Below are positions 17,288-25,271 of a stretch of DNA of 39,629 nt, piece after piece (positions within the stretch are counted from its first letter, which is position 1; every line of letters begins with the position of its first letter). Location: positions 1 through 39,629 of the forward strand of contig JAJFUH010000127.1 of the NCBI GenBank assembly GCA_021372535.1. Direction: 5' to 3'. The position numbers and the translations under genes are program-made. Below the pieces are notes generated by a model, which ran no database searches, was not told the DNA's origin, and saw only the letters and a program-made list of their open reading frames with translations. Source of the stretch: a bacterium. GTDB lineage: Bacteria > Latescibacterota > Latescibacteria > Latescibacterales > Latescibacteraceae.

Positions 17288-17450
17288 CCGGATTATTCAT
17301 GGGAATATTTTATTACAAAGACACGAAGCAGGAGTAATTCATGAATCACCCGGCAATGTAACATCGGTCAGGTACGAAAAACAAATCCGTCCGATCCGCG
17401 AAAATCAGCGTTCCAATAAATTTTTGTGAATAGGTCGGGTTAAAAAACAC
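17288..17450 (+). repeat. Long dispersed element, copy 1, upstream of the DHODH-like gene
   Basis: About 163 nt closely matching the reverse complement of 37391-37564. Shared landmarks in order are CCGGATTATTCATG, ACAAAGACACGAAGCAGG, GTAATTCATGAAT, AATGTAACATCGGT, CAAATCCG, CCGATCCGCGAAAATC and TGTGAATAGGTCGGG with a following A-rich run. This copy lacks one 13-15-nt CGCGAAAATCCG-type unit present in copy 2. Near its start the two ATTCATG-type segments form a long-loop inverted repeat. It ends 116 nt before the DHODH-like start and runs in the same direction as that gene. Nothing else is evident in 17157-17287. Confidence 0.85.
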
Positions 17451-17566
17451 TTTTGTCACATGCCCCGAAAACGTATATTCTGATGCAGTAAAATAAACGA
17501 ATTCCAGAAACGAGACCATAACACTGTAATACCGGAATCGCAGGCATTTTCCGGATCGAGGTAGGC

Positions 17567-18565
17567 ATGGCATCTTTACAGACTCGGTATATGGGATTGA
17601 ATCTCAGAAATCCTCTCATTGTCTCAAGCAGCGGTTTGACCGGCAGTCTCGGCAGTGTCAGAAAGTGTGTGGAAGCGGGCGCCGGCGCCGTCGTGCTCAA
17701 ATCCATGTTCGAAGAGCTCATCATCGCCCAGTCGGAGAATCTTGACAGGGAGCTCATTCAATCGGACCACCCCGAAGCCTATGAATATATCCGCGCCGGG
17801 ATCGGTATGCAGACCGGCCCGCATCCTTACCTGAAGTTCATCGAGGATGTCCGCGCTCATGTCGATGTGCCCGTGATAGCGAGCGTCAACTGTATAACCT
17901 CGAAATGGTGGGTATCGTACGCAAAGGATATCGAGGCTTCAGGGGCAGATGCCCTCGAACTGAATATTTCCCATTTCCCGCAGGATACCGCAGAAAATTC
18001 CATCGAGATCGAAAAACGGTATGCCGGGATAGTCCACGAGGTGGCATCACGTATCTCGCTGCCCGTGGCGGTCAAAATCGGATTCTATTTCACCACCCTC
18101 TGGAATGTCGTCGAGGACATCGTTCAGGCCGGAGCACAAGCGATTGTTCTCTTCAACCGTTACTACACGGTCGATGTCGATTGCGCGGAAAAACGGTTCG
18201 TTCCCTCGATGACCCTGAGCTCTCCCGAGGAAATGCTCATGCCGCTCCGGTGGACCGGGCTCTTCGCGGGAAGGCTGAACTGCGACATTGCCGCCTCGAC
18301 CGGAATCCATGACAGCGAGGGTGTCATAAAAATGCTCCTCGCCGGCGCTGCCGCCGTACAGCTCTGTTCCGTACTCTATCGTCGCGGGCCGTCCTTCCTC
18401 TCCGAAATGATCGAGGATATCGATTCATGGCTCGAAAAGGAAGGGTTCGCCTCAGTGAACGATATCCGCGGGCTCGCTCTCAGGGACAGCGGCGACAGGG
18501 ATGTGCTGCTCCGGCGTCTCCAGTATCTCCGCGCTCTCGAAGAGTCCGCGAAATACGACAAATAA
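17567..18565 (+). CDS. Dihydroorotate dehydrogenase-like flavoprotein
   Basis: A 332-aa TIM-barrel FMN protein of the family usually annotated dihydroorotate dehydrogenase-like. It opens LQTRYMGLNLRNPLIVSSSG, typical of class 1 PyrD relatives, and has VVLKSMFEE, VIASVNC, ALELNISHFPQD near residue 130, PVAVKIGF, IVLFNRYYTVDVD and the FMN-phosphate segments AASTGIHD and AAAVQLCSVLYRRG. The class 1 active-site LNLSCPN is LNISHFP here, and the usual NT-x-(D/N) orotate-binding segment is changed, so pyrimidine synthesis is doubtful. Close relatives often occur alongside pyruvate- or ferredoxin-linked enzymes, so the true substrate is open. The SD GAGGT is 5 nt from the ATG. Long repeat copy 1 lies upstream; a shared terminator follows. 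Confidence 0.85.
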   Translation: MASLQTRYMGLNLRNPLIVSSSGLTGSLGSVRKCVEAGAGAVVLKSMFEELIIAQSENLDRELIQSDHPEAYEYIRAGIGMQTGPHPYLKFIEDVRAHVDVPVIASVNCITSKWWVSYAKDIEASGADALELNISHFPQDTAENSIEIEKRYAGIVHEVASRISLPVAVKIGFYFTTLWNVVEDIVQAGAQAIVLFNRYYTVDVDCAEKRFVPSMTLSSPEEMLMPLRWTGLFAGRLNCDIAASTGIHDSEGVIKMLLAGAAAVQLCSVLYRRGPSFLSEMIEDIDSWLEKEGFASVNDIRGLALRDSGDRDVLLRRLQYLRALEESAKYDK

Positions 18566-18613
18566 ATGAGCGGGAAATTCAATTGACCACGGCAGAACTA
18601 TCCGGTTAAATTT

Positions 18614-18646
18614 AAAAAAGCCCCCATGTCCGGGGGCTTTTTTTAT
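18614..18646. terminator. Bidirectional intrinsic terminator
   Basis: AAAAAAGCCCCC pairs with GGGGGCTTTTTTT around a short CATGTC loop. The A-run and T-run flank the GC stem symmetrically, so it stops both the DHODH-like gene (+) and the enoate reductase-like gene (-), which converge here. Confidence 0.92.
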
Positions 18647-18688
18647 TGTTTGAACCTGCTGGCTGTTGCGCGGTAAACGGGCGCCTGT

Positions 18689-20644
18689 TTACAGCCACCG
18701 TCCCACACGCTCGCCGTCCTCGGTCGCTTCACGGATTCTTCCGAGTTTGGCGCAGTCGCCGATGAGGTGGACCTCGTCACACTTCATGGCCATTTCACCC
18801 GCAACGCCGCTCGTGGGCACGATGCTCATGGCCGAGCCGGCGGTGAAAGTCGCCTGCTTTTTCATGCCGATTGCGATTGCCACGAGGTCGGCGTCGAGGC
18901 CGGATGCCTTGTGGTTCGGGAGAACCACCTCGACTCCGGAGTCGATCACCGCGGACATCTGCGTTTCGGTCATAACCTTGATGTTCTTCTCGACAATGAG
19001 GTTGAACATCTGGACCTTGACATTGGTCATGATGTTTTCTTCCATGAGTTTCGGAAGAATTTCGACGATGGTGACATCCCATCCGTTGTCCGAAAGGTGG
19101 CACGCGGTTTCGCATCCTACATCGCCGCCGCCGACGACCACTGCCTTTTTACCCTTGAATTTCGAAACATCGCGGAGCACATCGACTGCCGTCGCCACAT
19201 GGGGCTTGTCTATTCCGGGCACATCGGGCATGAGCGGCTCGGTGCCGAGGGCGAGGACGAGCGCATCGGGGGCTTCCTTTTCCACCATCACCGGAGTGAC
19301 CGTGGTGTTGAGTTTCAGCTTAACCGTGCTGTCTTTGAGTTCGGCGACAAACCACTCGTAGAGCCGTGCGACATCCTCTTTGCATTTCGGCCTGCTGCCG
19401 GGATACACCATGCCGCCCACATACGGTCGTTTTTCATAGAGCGTCACATCGTGGCCCCGCTTGGCGGCGGTCAGTGCGCAGCGGACACCGGCGGGACCTG
19501 CGCCGACAATCATGACCTTTTTCTTCTTCGCCGGTATCGGCAGGTCCTGTTCGGCCTCATGGAGCAGGTACGGATTTACCGAACACCACAGCGGGCCGGC
19601 GAGCCATAACTGATGATAGCAGACATTACACCTGATGCACGGGACGACACGTTTGCCTTCTTTTGCCTTTTTCGCCCAGTGCGCATCGGCGAGTATAGTC
19701 CTTCCGAGGGCGACCATATCGCACTTGCCGGATGCTATGAACTCCTCCGCCTCTTCGGGTACGGTGATGGAACCGGTGCCCATGACGGGGGTCTTGGGAC
19801 AGGTCTTCTTGATCTGTTCGGCAAGCGGTATGAGGGTGTTCCGCGGGATATAGAGCGGCGGAACGGACGGGAACCTGCTGAATACCTCGATGGTCGATGC
19901 GGTGGATGCCACATGGAGATATACGATACCAAGTTTTTCGATGTGTTTGGCAATCTCCTTGGCGAGTTCGATGTCCACGCCGCCGGGAAGCTCCTCGTGG
20001 GCGCTGAATTTGAATCCGACCGCGAGATCGGGGTATTTTTTGTGGATTCCCGTGATAATGTCGGTGGGGAATTTCATCCGTCCCTCAAAGGTATCGCCGC
20101 GGTACTTGTCGGTTCGCTTGTTGAGAGAGGGGGACATCATCTGTCCAATGAGGTATGTGTGGGCGCCGTGCACCTCGACTCCGTCGTAACCGGCTTCCAG
20201 TGCCCGTCCCGCGGCATCGATGAACGACTGCACCAGCTCGTCGAGCTCGCCGGTTGAAAGTTCGCGCGGTTTTACATAGTAATTGGGGCTGTACATGGAT
20301 GTCGGAGCGTCGGAGCTTATCTTTCCTCCCGAGAGGGCGATCTGACAGATGATTTTGGTGTCGTATTTGTGAATCCGGTCGACCAGTTTCTTATGGGATG
20401 GTATGAAATGATCATCGTAGATGCCGTTGAGGGGAACCGATGCAAGCTTGCCGTGAACGCGCACGAACGAGGTTATGACGAGACCGATACCGCCTATGGC
20501 CCGTTCCTCGTAATACCGGGCGTGACGGTAAGGCCATGTCTCGTCGCAGCTGTAGAGGCCGACACCCATGGGAGCGACAGCGGTGCGGTTCGGAACCTCT
20601 ATCTTGCCGAGTTTAATGGGGCTGAACAGATGCGGAAATGCCAT
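18689..20644 (-). CDS. NADH:flavin oxidoreductase / 2-enoate reductase-type enzyme (OYE - 4Fe-4S - FAD)
   Basis: A 651-aa enzyme of the 2,4-dienoyl-CoA reductase / enoate reductase / trimethylamine dehydrogenase group, reducing activated C=C bonds or oxidising amines with FMN, one 4Fe-4S cluster and FAD/NAD(P). The OYE barrel covers about 1-345, with GGIGLVIT, HGAHTYLIGQMMSP and LNKRTDKYRG. The cluster ligands form C-x2-C-x2-C-x11-C (CIRCNVC then C) near residues 340-358; the first spacings match trimethylamine dehydrogenase better than FadH (C-x2-C-x3-C). The C-terminal part has the FAD motif VGAGPAG (about 378-384) and NAD(P) motif VVGGGDVG (about 492-499), ending HLIGDCAKLGRI. The SD AAGGAGGA is strong. 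It is a single gene converging on the terminator at 18614-18646. Confidence 0.92.
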   Translation of the reverse strand: MAFPHLFSPIKLGKIEVPNRTAVAPMGVGLYSCDETWPYRHARYYEERAIGGIGLVITSFVRVHGKLASVPLNGIYDDHFIPSHKKLVDRIHKYDTKIICQIALSGGKISSDAPTSMYSPNYYVKPRELSTGELDELVQSFIDAAGRALEAGYDGVEVHGAHTYLIGQMMSPSLNKRTDKYRGDTFEGRMKFPTDIITGIHKKYPDLAVGFKFSAHEELPGGVDIELAKEIAKHIEKLGIVYLHVASTASTIEVFSRFPSVPPLYIPRNTLIPLAEQIKKTCPKTPVMGTGSITVPEEAEEFIASGKCDMVALGRTILADAHWAKKAKEGKRVVPCIRCNVCYHQLWLAGPLWCSVNPYLLHEAEQDLPIPAKKKKVMIVGAGPAGVRCALTAAKRGHDVTLYEKRPYVGGMVYPGSRPKCKEDVARLYEWFVAELKDSTVKLKLNTTVTPVMVEKEAPDALVLALGTEPLMPDVPGIDKPHVATAVDVLRDVSKFKGKKAVVVGGGDVGCETACHLSDNGWDVTIVEILPKLMEENIMTNVKVQMFNLIVEKNIKVMTETQMSAVIDSGVEVVLPNHKASGLDADLVAIAIGMKKQATFTAGSAMSIVPTSGVAGEMAMKCDEVHLIGDCAKLGRIREATEDGERVGRWL

Positions 20645-20920
20645 GACTTCCTCCTTTACAACAGAGTTTGAACATTATTCTTTGAATACCGTGATGTATT
20701 CGCAGGTTACTGATAATTTTCAGTATAAACGGCTGATATACGAGGACCGGAACCGCATGAGCCGTCCCGGAAAAATGAGAATACCCTGTTTGAGCCGTAA
20801 ATTTCAAGTATACGTAATTTTTTTTGTTTCTGGTAGAATAAAAGACGATAAAAGTGTTTTTTTCCCCCGAAATTCACCAAAATTTCATATCCTTTGTACG
20901 ATTTCCCGAACGTCTGCCGC

Positions 20921-21871
20921 TCATTCGAAAAACCAGTCGGCGGAAGCACGGTGATCGTGAAACCACCGGTCGAGGTCCTCCGACCGGTCATACAGAATGG
21001 CCATATTGGCGAGCATCATCTCTTCGATGTCATTGAGCTTGAGGCCGCACCCGTCACAATTGTACATGGTGGCGAAGAAATCGAGCGATGCCTGTGGCCC
21101 GTCTTCGGCCTCGCCGATTGCTATTTCCGTGTACCCGTAGAGATGTCCCCGATACCCGCATATGGGGCACTGTGCCGTAAATGTATCCCAGTTCTGGGAC
21201 ATGATGGCTTCGATGCCCCGTTCGCTGAATTCATACGCCTGACTTTTTGCCTGGTCGATCGCCATCTTCACACGCTCGATCCGCATGGTCTCGAATGATG
21301 CCATGAATTGCCTGTCGGTGTCCGTGAGGGTGTGATAGACGAGGTTCGAGGATTCGTTTTCGTTGAGCAGAGACAGTATCTGGAACACCGCGTATCCGGA
21401 ACGTTCGAACTCGAACGGCTCAATCGGTATCTGCGCGTTGTGTCCCAGTTTATTCCCCCACATGGACAGGAATCGCAGGTGCGGAAGGAGAAGCTGTTTG
21501 ATATGGGGAAAAAAAATATAAAAACAGGAAATACACTCGTTCAGATCGAGCGTTTCAAAGGTACCGGCACGGATATCGGGCTCGAAGGTCCTCCACTGGA
21601 AAAAATGGGGAATGCTTTCCGGGCACGACAGAAACACCCGTATCTCCGGGGGAATATCCCTGAAAATCAGGCCGAGATTTTTTTCGGTGATAAAAGCCTT
21701 GATACTCAATTCCGTTCCCGTTGACAGCATGTCCACGGCGGTCCGGCTGAATTCGCCTTCGGAACTGCGGTGCCGGTGAAACAGATTCACGCCGATTTCA
21801 AGAAACTCCCGCGCCGATCGCGCAAGGTCTTCGGTGTATCTGGTTTTCAGCTCATGGATGTAGTCGTTCAT
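20921..21871 (-). CDS. Uncharacterised protein with C-terminal zinc ribbon
   Basis: A 316-aa cytosolic protein I do not recognise. The first 220 residues look mostly helical, with TGTELSIKAFITEKN (51-65) reminiscent of HEPN-type helical bundles and LSMWGNKLGHNA (135-146) near the position where such bundles carry a His motif. A canonical R-x4-6-H is absent, so I do not call it a HEPN nuclease. C235-P-I-C238 and C272-D-G-C275 form a treble-clef or zinc-ribbon pair. The SD GGAGGTG is 7 nt from the ATG. It lies alone between the enoate reductase-like gene and the HEAT lipoprotein, with 265-276-nt gaps on either side. Confidence 0.75.
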   Translation of the reverse strand: MNDYIHELKTRYTEDLARSAREFLEIGVNLFHRHRSSEGEFSRTAVDMLSTGTELSIKAFITEKNLGLIFRDIPPEIRVFLSCPESIPHFFQWRTFEPDIRAGTFETLDLNECISCFYIFFPHIKQLLLPHLRFLSMWGNKLGHNAQIPIEPFEFERSGYAVFQILSLLNENESSNLVYHTLTDTDRQFMASFETMRIERVKMAIDQAKSQAYEFSERGIEAIMSQNWDTFTAQCPICGYRGHLYGYTEIAIGEAEDGPQASLDFFATMYNCDGCGLKLNDIEEMMLANMAILYDRSEDLDRWFHDHRASADWFFE

Positions 21872-22136
21872 GGGATTACACCTCCATAGACTGCCTGTCT
21901 ATCGGAATGCAGTTTGTCTCGTTTCCGGGTAATACAGGTTTACGGTGCACATCGTATAAACCTCATTATCGAGGAATGTAAACTCCGGGGAAAGATGCAG
22001 AAGATTATGGTAAAAAACAACAGAATAATTGACCTTCCGGACAGGAGTACATACGATTCCGCGATTATGGGGACGGAAGAACATGGCCGGTGTGGATAAG
22101 GGTGGCATGGAGGATTCAGACCGGAATCACGGTACG

Positions 22137-23522
22137 TTATTTACTGTTGCCCGATGCCTCGGGATTCACCTTCTTCAGGGCTTCGGTCGCCTTTTGACGG
22201 ACTACTTCATCCTCGTCGTTCAGGGCATCCCTCAGAGCGAAAATGGCTTCTTTCGAGTCGGGGCCGATTGCCCCCAGCGCGCCGGCGGCGGAAGCCCGGA
22301 CATCCCATGAATCGTCTTTCAAAAGCCCGATGAGCGCCGGGGCTGCCTCTTTTGCATCAGGCCCGATCGCTTCGAGGGTTTTGGCGGCAGTGGCGCGGAC
22401 AAAATCTTCCTTATCCCGTAAAGCCTCGACAAGGTCCGGGACAGCCTCTTTTGCCTTCGACCCCATGAATCCAAGGGCGATGGCGGCATATTTCCTGAAG
22501 TAAGGGTCCTCGTCCTTCAGGGTTGCGGAAAGCGCCGGAACCACCGTTCCGGGCTCGGGACCGATTGAGGCCAGGGCATACGCTGCCGATGAGCGGACAT
22601 ACCATTCGGAATCTTTGACAGCATCGATGAGCGCCGGGACAGCATCCATGGCATTCCTGCCGATCTGCCCGAGCGACTGGGCCGCCGATGAGCGTACGGT
22701 CCACTCGTCGTCCTTCAGCGCCTCTGTGAGCGCCGGAACTGCTTCGATGGCGTTCTCCCCGATCTCACCGATAGCGTGGGCGCTTGTCGAGCGGACATCG
22801 GGATTGCTGTCCCGCAGCAACCCGACAAGAAGGGGGACATGGTTTTCCGGATGAGCGCTGACATGCACGAGCGCCCGGATGGTGGAACTCCTCACAGTCG
22901 GGATTGTGTCCCCGAGCGCCTCTGTCAGGGCGGTTTCCGCATCGGAAGCCGCTACGCCAAGGGCATTGAGGGCATCTGCCGCGGCCCTGCGGTACGCCGG
23001 GTTTTTGTCCTTGAGTATCACATTCAGAGCCGGAATTACCTTTTGAGAATCGGGTTTGATGTCTCCGAGCGCCATAGCGGCAAACGTTCGCACGTTCTGG
23101 CTGGAATCCCTCAGCGCATCGAGAAGCGCCGGAGCAGCATCCTTCCCTCCGGGACCGAGCTTGCTCAGGGCGAATGCTGCATATGTGCGGACATTCGGAT
23201 TGGTATGTTTCAGCGCCGCTGTCAGTCCCGGAACAACGTTTTCCGACCACAGGCCTATGATACCGAGCGCCACCGCTGCCGCATATCGGACTTCGGGGCT
23301 CGAGTCGCCGAGCGTTTCAATGAGCGGCGGAACGGCATCCGCTGCATCCGGCCCTAATTTTCCGAGAGCTTCTGCGGCTGTTTTCCGCGCTTCGGGGCTG
23401 GCATCGCGCAATTGATTTATATAAGGGCCTGTGTCAACAGCTTTTGCGGATTCGGCGCATCCGGCGGAAACAATCGTTACGAGCAGAATGAGGGAAAGAA
23501 TTATATTCGTGCAGAATTTCAT
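22137..23522 (-). CDS. HEAT-repeat (PBS-lyase type) lipoprotein
   Basis: A 461-aa exported scaffold. The signal peptide ends IVSAGC, a lipobox with Cys at about residue 22, followed by about 12 nearly uniform 33-residue HEAT units (roughly 35-450). Each has the pattern D-(S/E)-x-(P/W)-x-V-R-x2-A-A-x-A-L-G-x-I-G...A-(V/A)-P-A-L-x-x-A-L-(K/R). At the DNA level this gives a 99-bp period across 1.2 kb, so recombination could change repeat number. No enzymatic residues are visible; such arrays bind proteins and probably act at the outer or inner membrane on the periplasmic side. The SD before its ATG is weak. Confidence 0.88.
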   Translation of the reverse strand: MKFCTNIILSLILLVTIVSAGCAESAKAVDTGPYINQLRDASPEARKTAAEALGKLGPDAADAVPPLIETLGDSSPEVRYAAAVALGIIGLWSENVVPGLTAALKHTNPNVRTYAAFALSKLGPGGKDAAPALLDALRDSSQNVRTFAAMALGDIKPDSQKVIPALNVILKDKNPAYRRAAADALNALGVAASDAETALTEALGDTIPTVRSSTIRALVHVSAHPENHVPLLVGLLRDSNPDVRSTSAHAIGEIGENAIEAVPALTEALKDDEWTVRSSAAQSLGQIGRNAMDAVPALIDAVKDSEWYVRSSAAYALASIGPEPGTVVPALSATLKDEDPYFRKYAAIALGFMGSKAKEAVPDLVEALRDKEDFVRATAAKTLEAIGPDAKEAAPALIGLLKDDSWDVRASAAGALGAIGPDSKEAIFALRDALNDEDEVVRQKATEALKKVNPEASGNSK

Positions 23523-23672
23523 CGTATGTCCCGGGAAGCAGGAGGATGTAACTGGAGAATAGTATGTATTTCAAGAAAAAATATACAAATATCTCCGATT
23601 ATAGTCAAGCGGGACAAGACCTGTATTCTACTAATATGATATTTTCCTTGTGCCTTCTGCCTGTCTTTTCTC

Positions 23673-24950
23673 TCATTCGGGTTTACTATCCCCCGTTCCC
23701 GAAAGTTCCATGAGACCATCGGCGAGTGTTCCCTGCCAGTTGAGATACTCATGGCCGCCGTAAAATTCACGGTACCGGACGGAATATCCCCGCGCTGTCA
23801 GAATATCGCGGAGGTGACGGTTGGCGTTGATCATATGCTTCGTTTCGAGCAGGCCGGTTTCCAGATAAAAACGAAGCGGCAGCGGGGCGGATGTCTCGAA
23901 CTGACGGGGGAGCCATTCATATTCACGGGCGGTTTCCGGTTTCCACCAGAAGGAACCCGATTGCGCGAGAATATTACCGAAAACATCCGGGTACCTCAGC
24001 CCCGCATACGCGGCTGCAAGCCCGCCGAAGCTCGATCCCGCAATAATTATTCTCGACGGGTCGGTTGTAACTGAATAGTGATGCCGCACCCAGGGAACGA
24101 GCTCACGGGCAAGAAAATCGGCGAACGGAGGATGACAGGTGAGCTCCCTGTGCCGCTGATCGGTGGCGTTACCGATAAAGACTGCGACCATCGGCGGGAT
24201 TTTCCCCTCGGACAGGAGGTTATCGAGAATTGACGGCGTCGGAATAACCTGCGTGTATGCCGAACCATCGCACACGAGGAGAAGGGAACACGAAGACGAA
24301 GATGCCTCATTGCCGGAATGACAGGAAGGCGGGGTGTAAATCCACAGGGTACGTTCGTTTCCGAGGATATCGCTCCTGAACCCGGTTCGCTCCAAAGCGC
24401 CGCAGGGGATTCCGGGGCGTGTATCGATCCACTGATGACAGGGCGCGCCGGGAAGCTCGAACATGGACAATACCAGTTTCGTGCTTTTCGAATAGTTCAG
24501 AATCGTCTCCGGCCAGATGCAGGTGCGCGGATTATATGGATCGGGCCGGAATATTTTTATAAAGTCGAACCAGTCGTTGAGATTACGTATTTCCGGGATG
24601 ATTCCGGGATAATCGGGCGCGATCATGTAACTCGTCCTCAGGTCGCCGCGAAACCGGAAAGTCCTGTACCAGAGGTCCGTGTCGGGGAGGCGGATCATGG
24701 ACTCATTCTTCAGCTTCCAGTTATTGAAACCCCCGGTTACTGCTACGGTGCGTGTCTGCTCCCGGGCGCGCCAGAGGAAGGTCACGAGGTAATGGCCGGG
24801 ATCGTCCGGAATCGGTCTGATGAGCGGGGTTCCGGCGGTTTCGACCTGCCGCCAGAACCGGTGCAGCGCCGCACGGTCGCCCGCTTTCAGCGCATCACGC
24901 AGAGCCCGGAGACCGGGGCACGACAGCGGTGCTTCGTATGCGTCATTCAT
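23673..24950 (-). CDS. Enterochelin esterase (Fes)-like alpha/beta hydrolase
   Basis: A 425-aa serine esterase with an N-terminal Fes-type immunoglobulin-like domain (about 50-150; VTFLWRAREQTRTVAVTGGFNNW, then LPDTDLWYRTF) and a C-terminal D-type esterase domain (about 190-415). The nucleophile elbow is G305-S-S307-F-G309, and the likely catalytic His is H400 in GGHEYLNW. PPMVAVFIGN, RHRELTCH and FLARELVPWVR match the family. No signal peptide is seen, so it should be cytoplasmic, consistent with hydrolysing an imported siderophore or sugar ester. No siderophore genes are nearby, so the substrate is open. The ATG has no clear SD; a CCCTGAA/TTCAGGG hairpin and a REP lie 75-135 nt upstream. 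Confidence 0.88.
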   Translation of the reverse strand: MNDAYEAPLSCPGLRALRDALKAGDRAALHRFWRQVETAGTPLIRPIPDDPGHYLVTFLWRAREQTRTVAVTGGFNNWKLKNESMIRLPDTDLWYRTFRFRGDLRTSYMIAPDYPGIIPEIRNLNDWFDFIKIFRPDPYNPRTCIWPETILNYSKSTKLVLSMFELPGAPCHQWIDTRPGIPCGALERTGFRSDILGNERTLWIYTPPSCHSGNEASSSSCSLLLVCDGSAYTQVIPTPSILDNLLSEGKIPPMVAVFIGNATDQRHRELTCHPPFADFLARELVPWVRHHYSVTTDPSRIIIAGSSFGGLAAAYAGLRYPDVFGNILAQSGSFWWKPETAREYEWLPRQFETSAPLPLRFYLETGLLETKHMINANRHLRDILTARGYSVRYREFYGGHEYLNWQGTLADGLMELSGTGDSKPE

Positions 24951-25271
24951 GGATGTTGTTTCTAAGCTTTCAGAGAAATTATCTCATATCAGGTTGTATT
25001 CAGTGAAATTATGAAGAATGCACTTGACCCTGAAATAAATTCAGGGTGATATGAGCACCGTCATGCTGAACCTGTTTCAGCATCCTCCGGAATAATTATG
25101 GCAGACTCTGTTTCCAGATTAAATGCAATCTGGTATCACGGATGCGCCACAGGAATAAGGAATGAAAAAAAACTCCCGCAGCAACCGTCATATACCGCAT
25201 ATAATATACCACATGCGGCTTTCCCCGATGCCATGAATTTCAGGAAATACCGTAATCCGCTGCACACACCG
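24951..25271. other. 321-nt intergenic region with hairpins, no gene
   Basis: Contains CCCTGAA (25028-25034) pairing with TTCAGGG (25040-25046), then the REP at 25060-25084. An open frame on the plus strand from 25098 runs antisense into the neighbouring gene and has no family signature. I see no terminator for the upstream Ntn-hydrolase gene. Confidence 0.55.
25060..25084 (+). repeat. Short REP hairpin (GTCATGCTGAAC variant)
   Basis: A 25-nt inverted repeat ATGCTGAA/TTCAGCAT. Relative to the copy at 8338 one C-G pair has become T-A on both arms, preserving the stem. Confidence 0.8.

Noticed and set aside
20921-21871. HEPN ribonuclease/toxin
   Set aside because: The canonical R-x4-6-H motif is missing and there is no adjacent antitoxin-like gene.
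22137-23522. CRISPR-like or satellite array because of the 99-bp periodicity
   Set aside because: The periodicity lies inside one intact reading frame encoding HEAT repeats. Units are diverged, contiguous and have no spacers.
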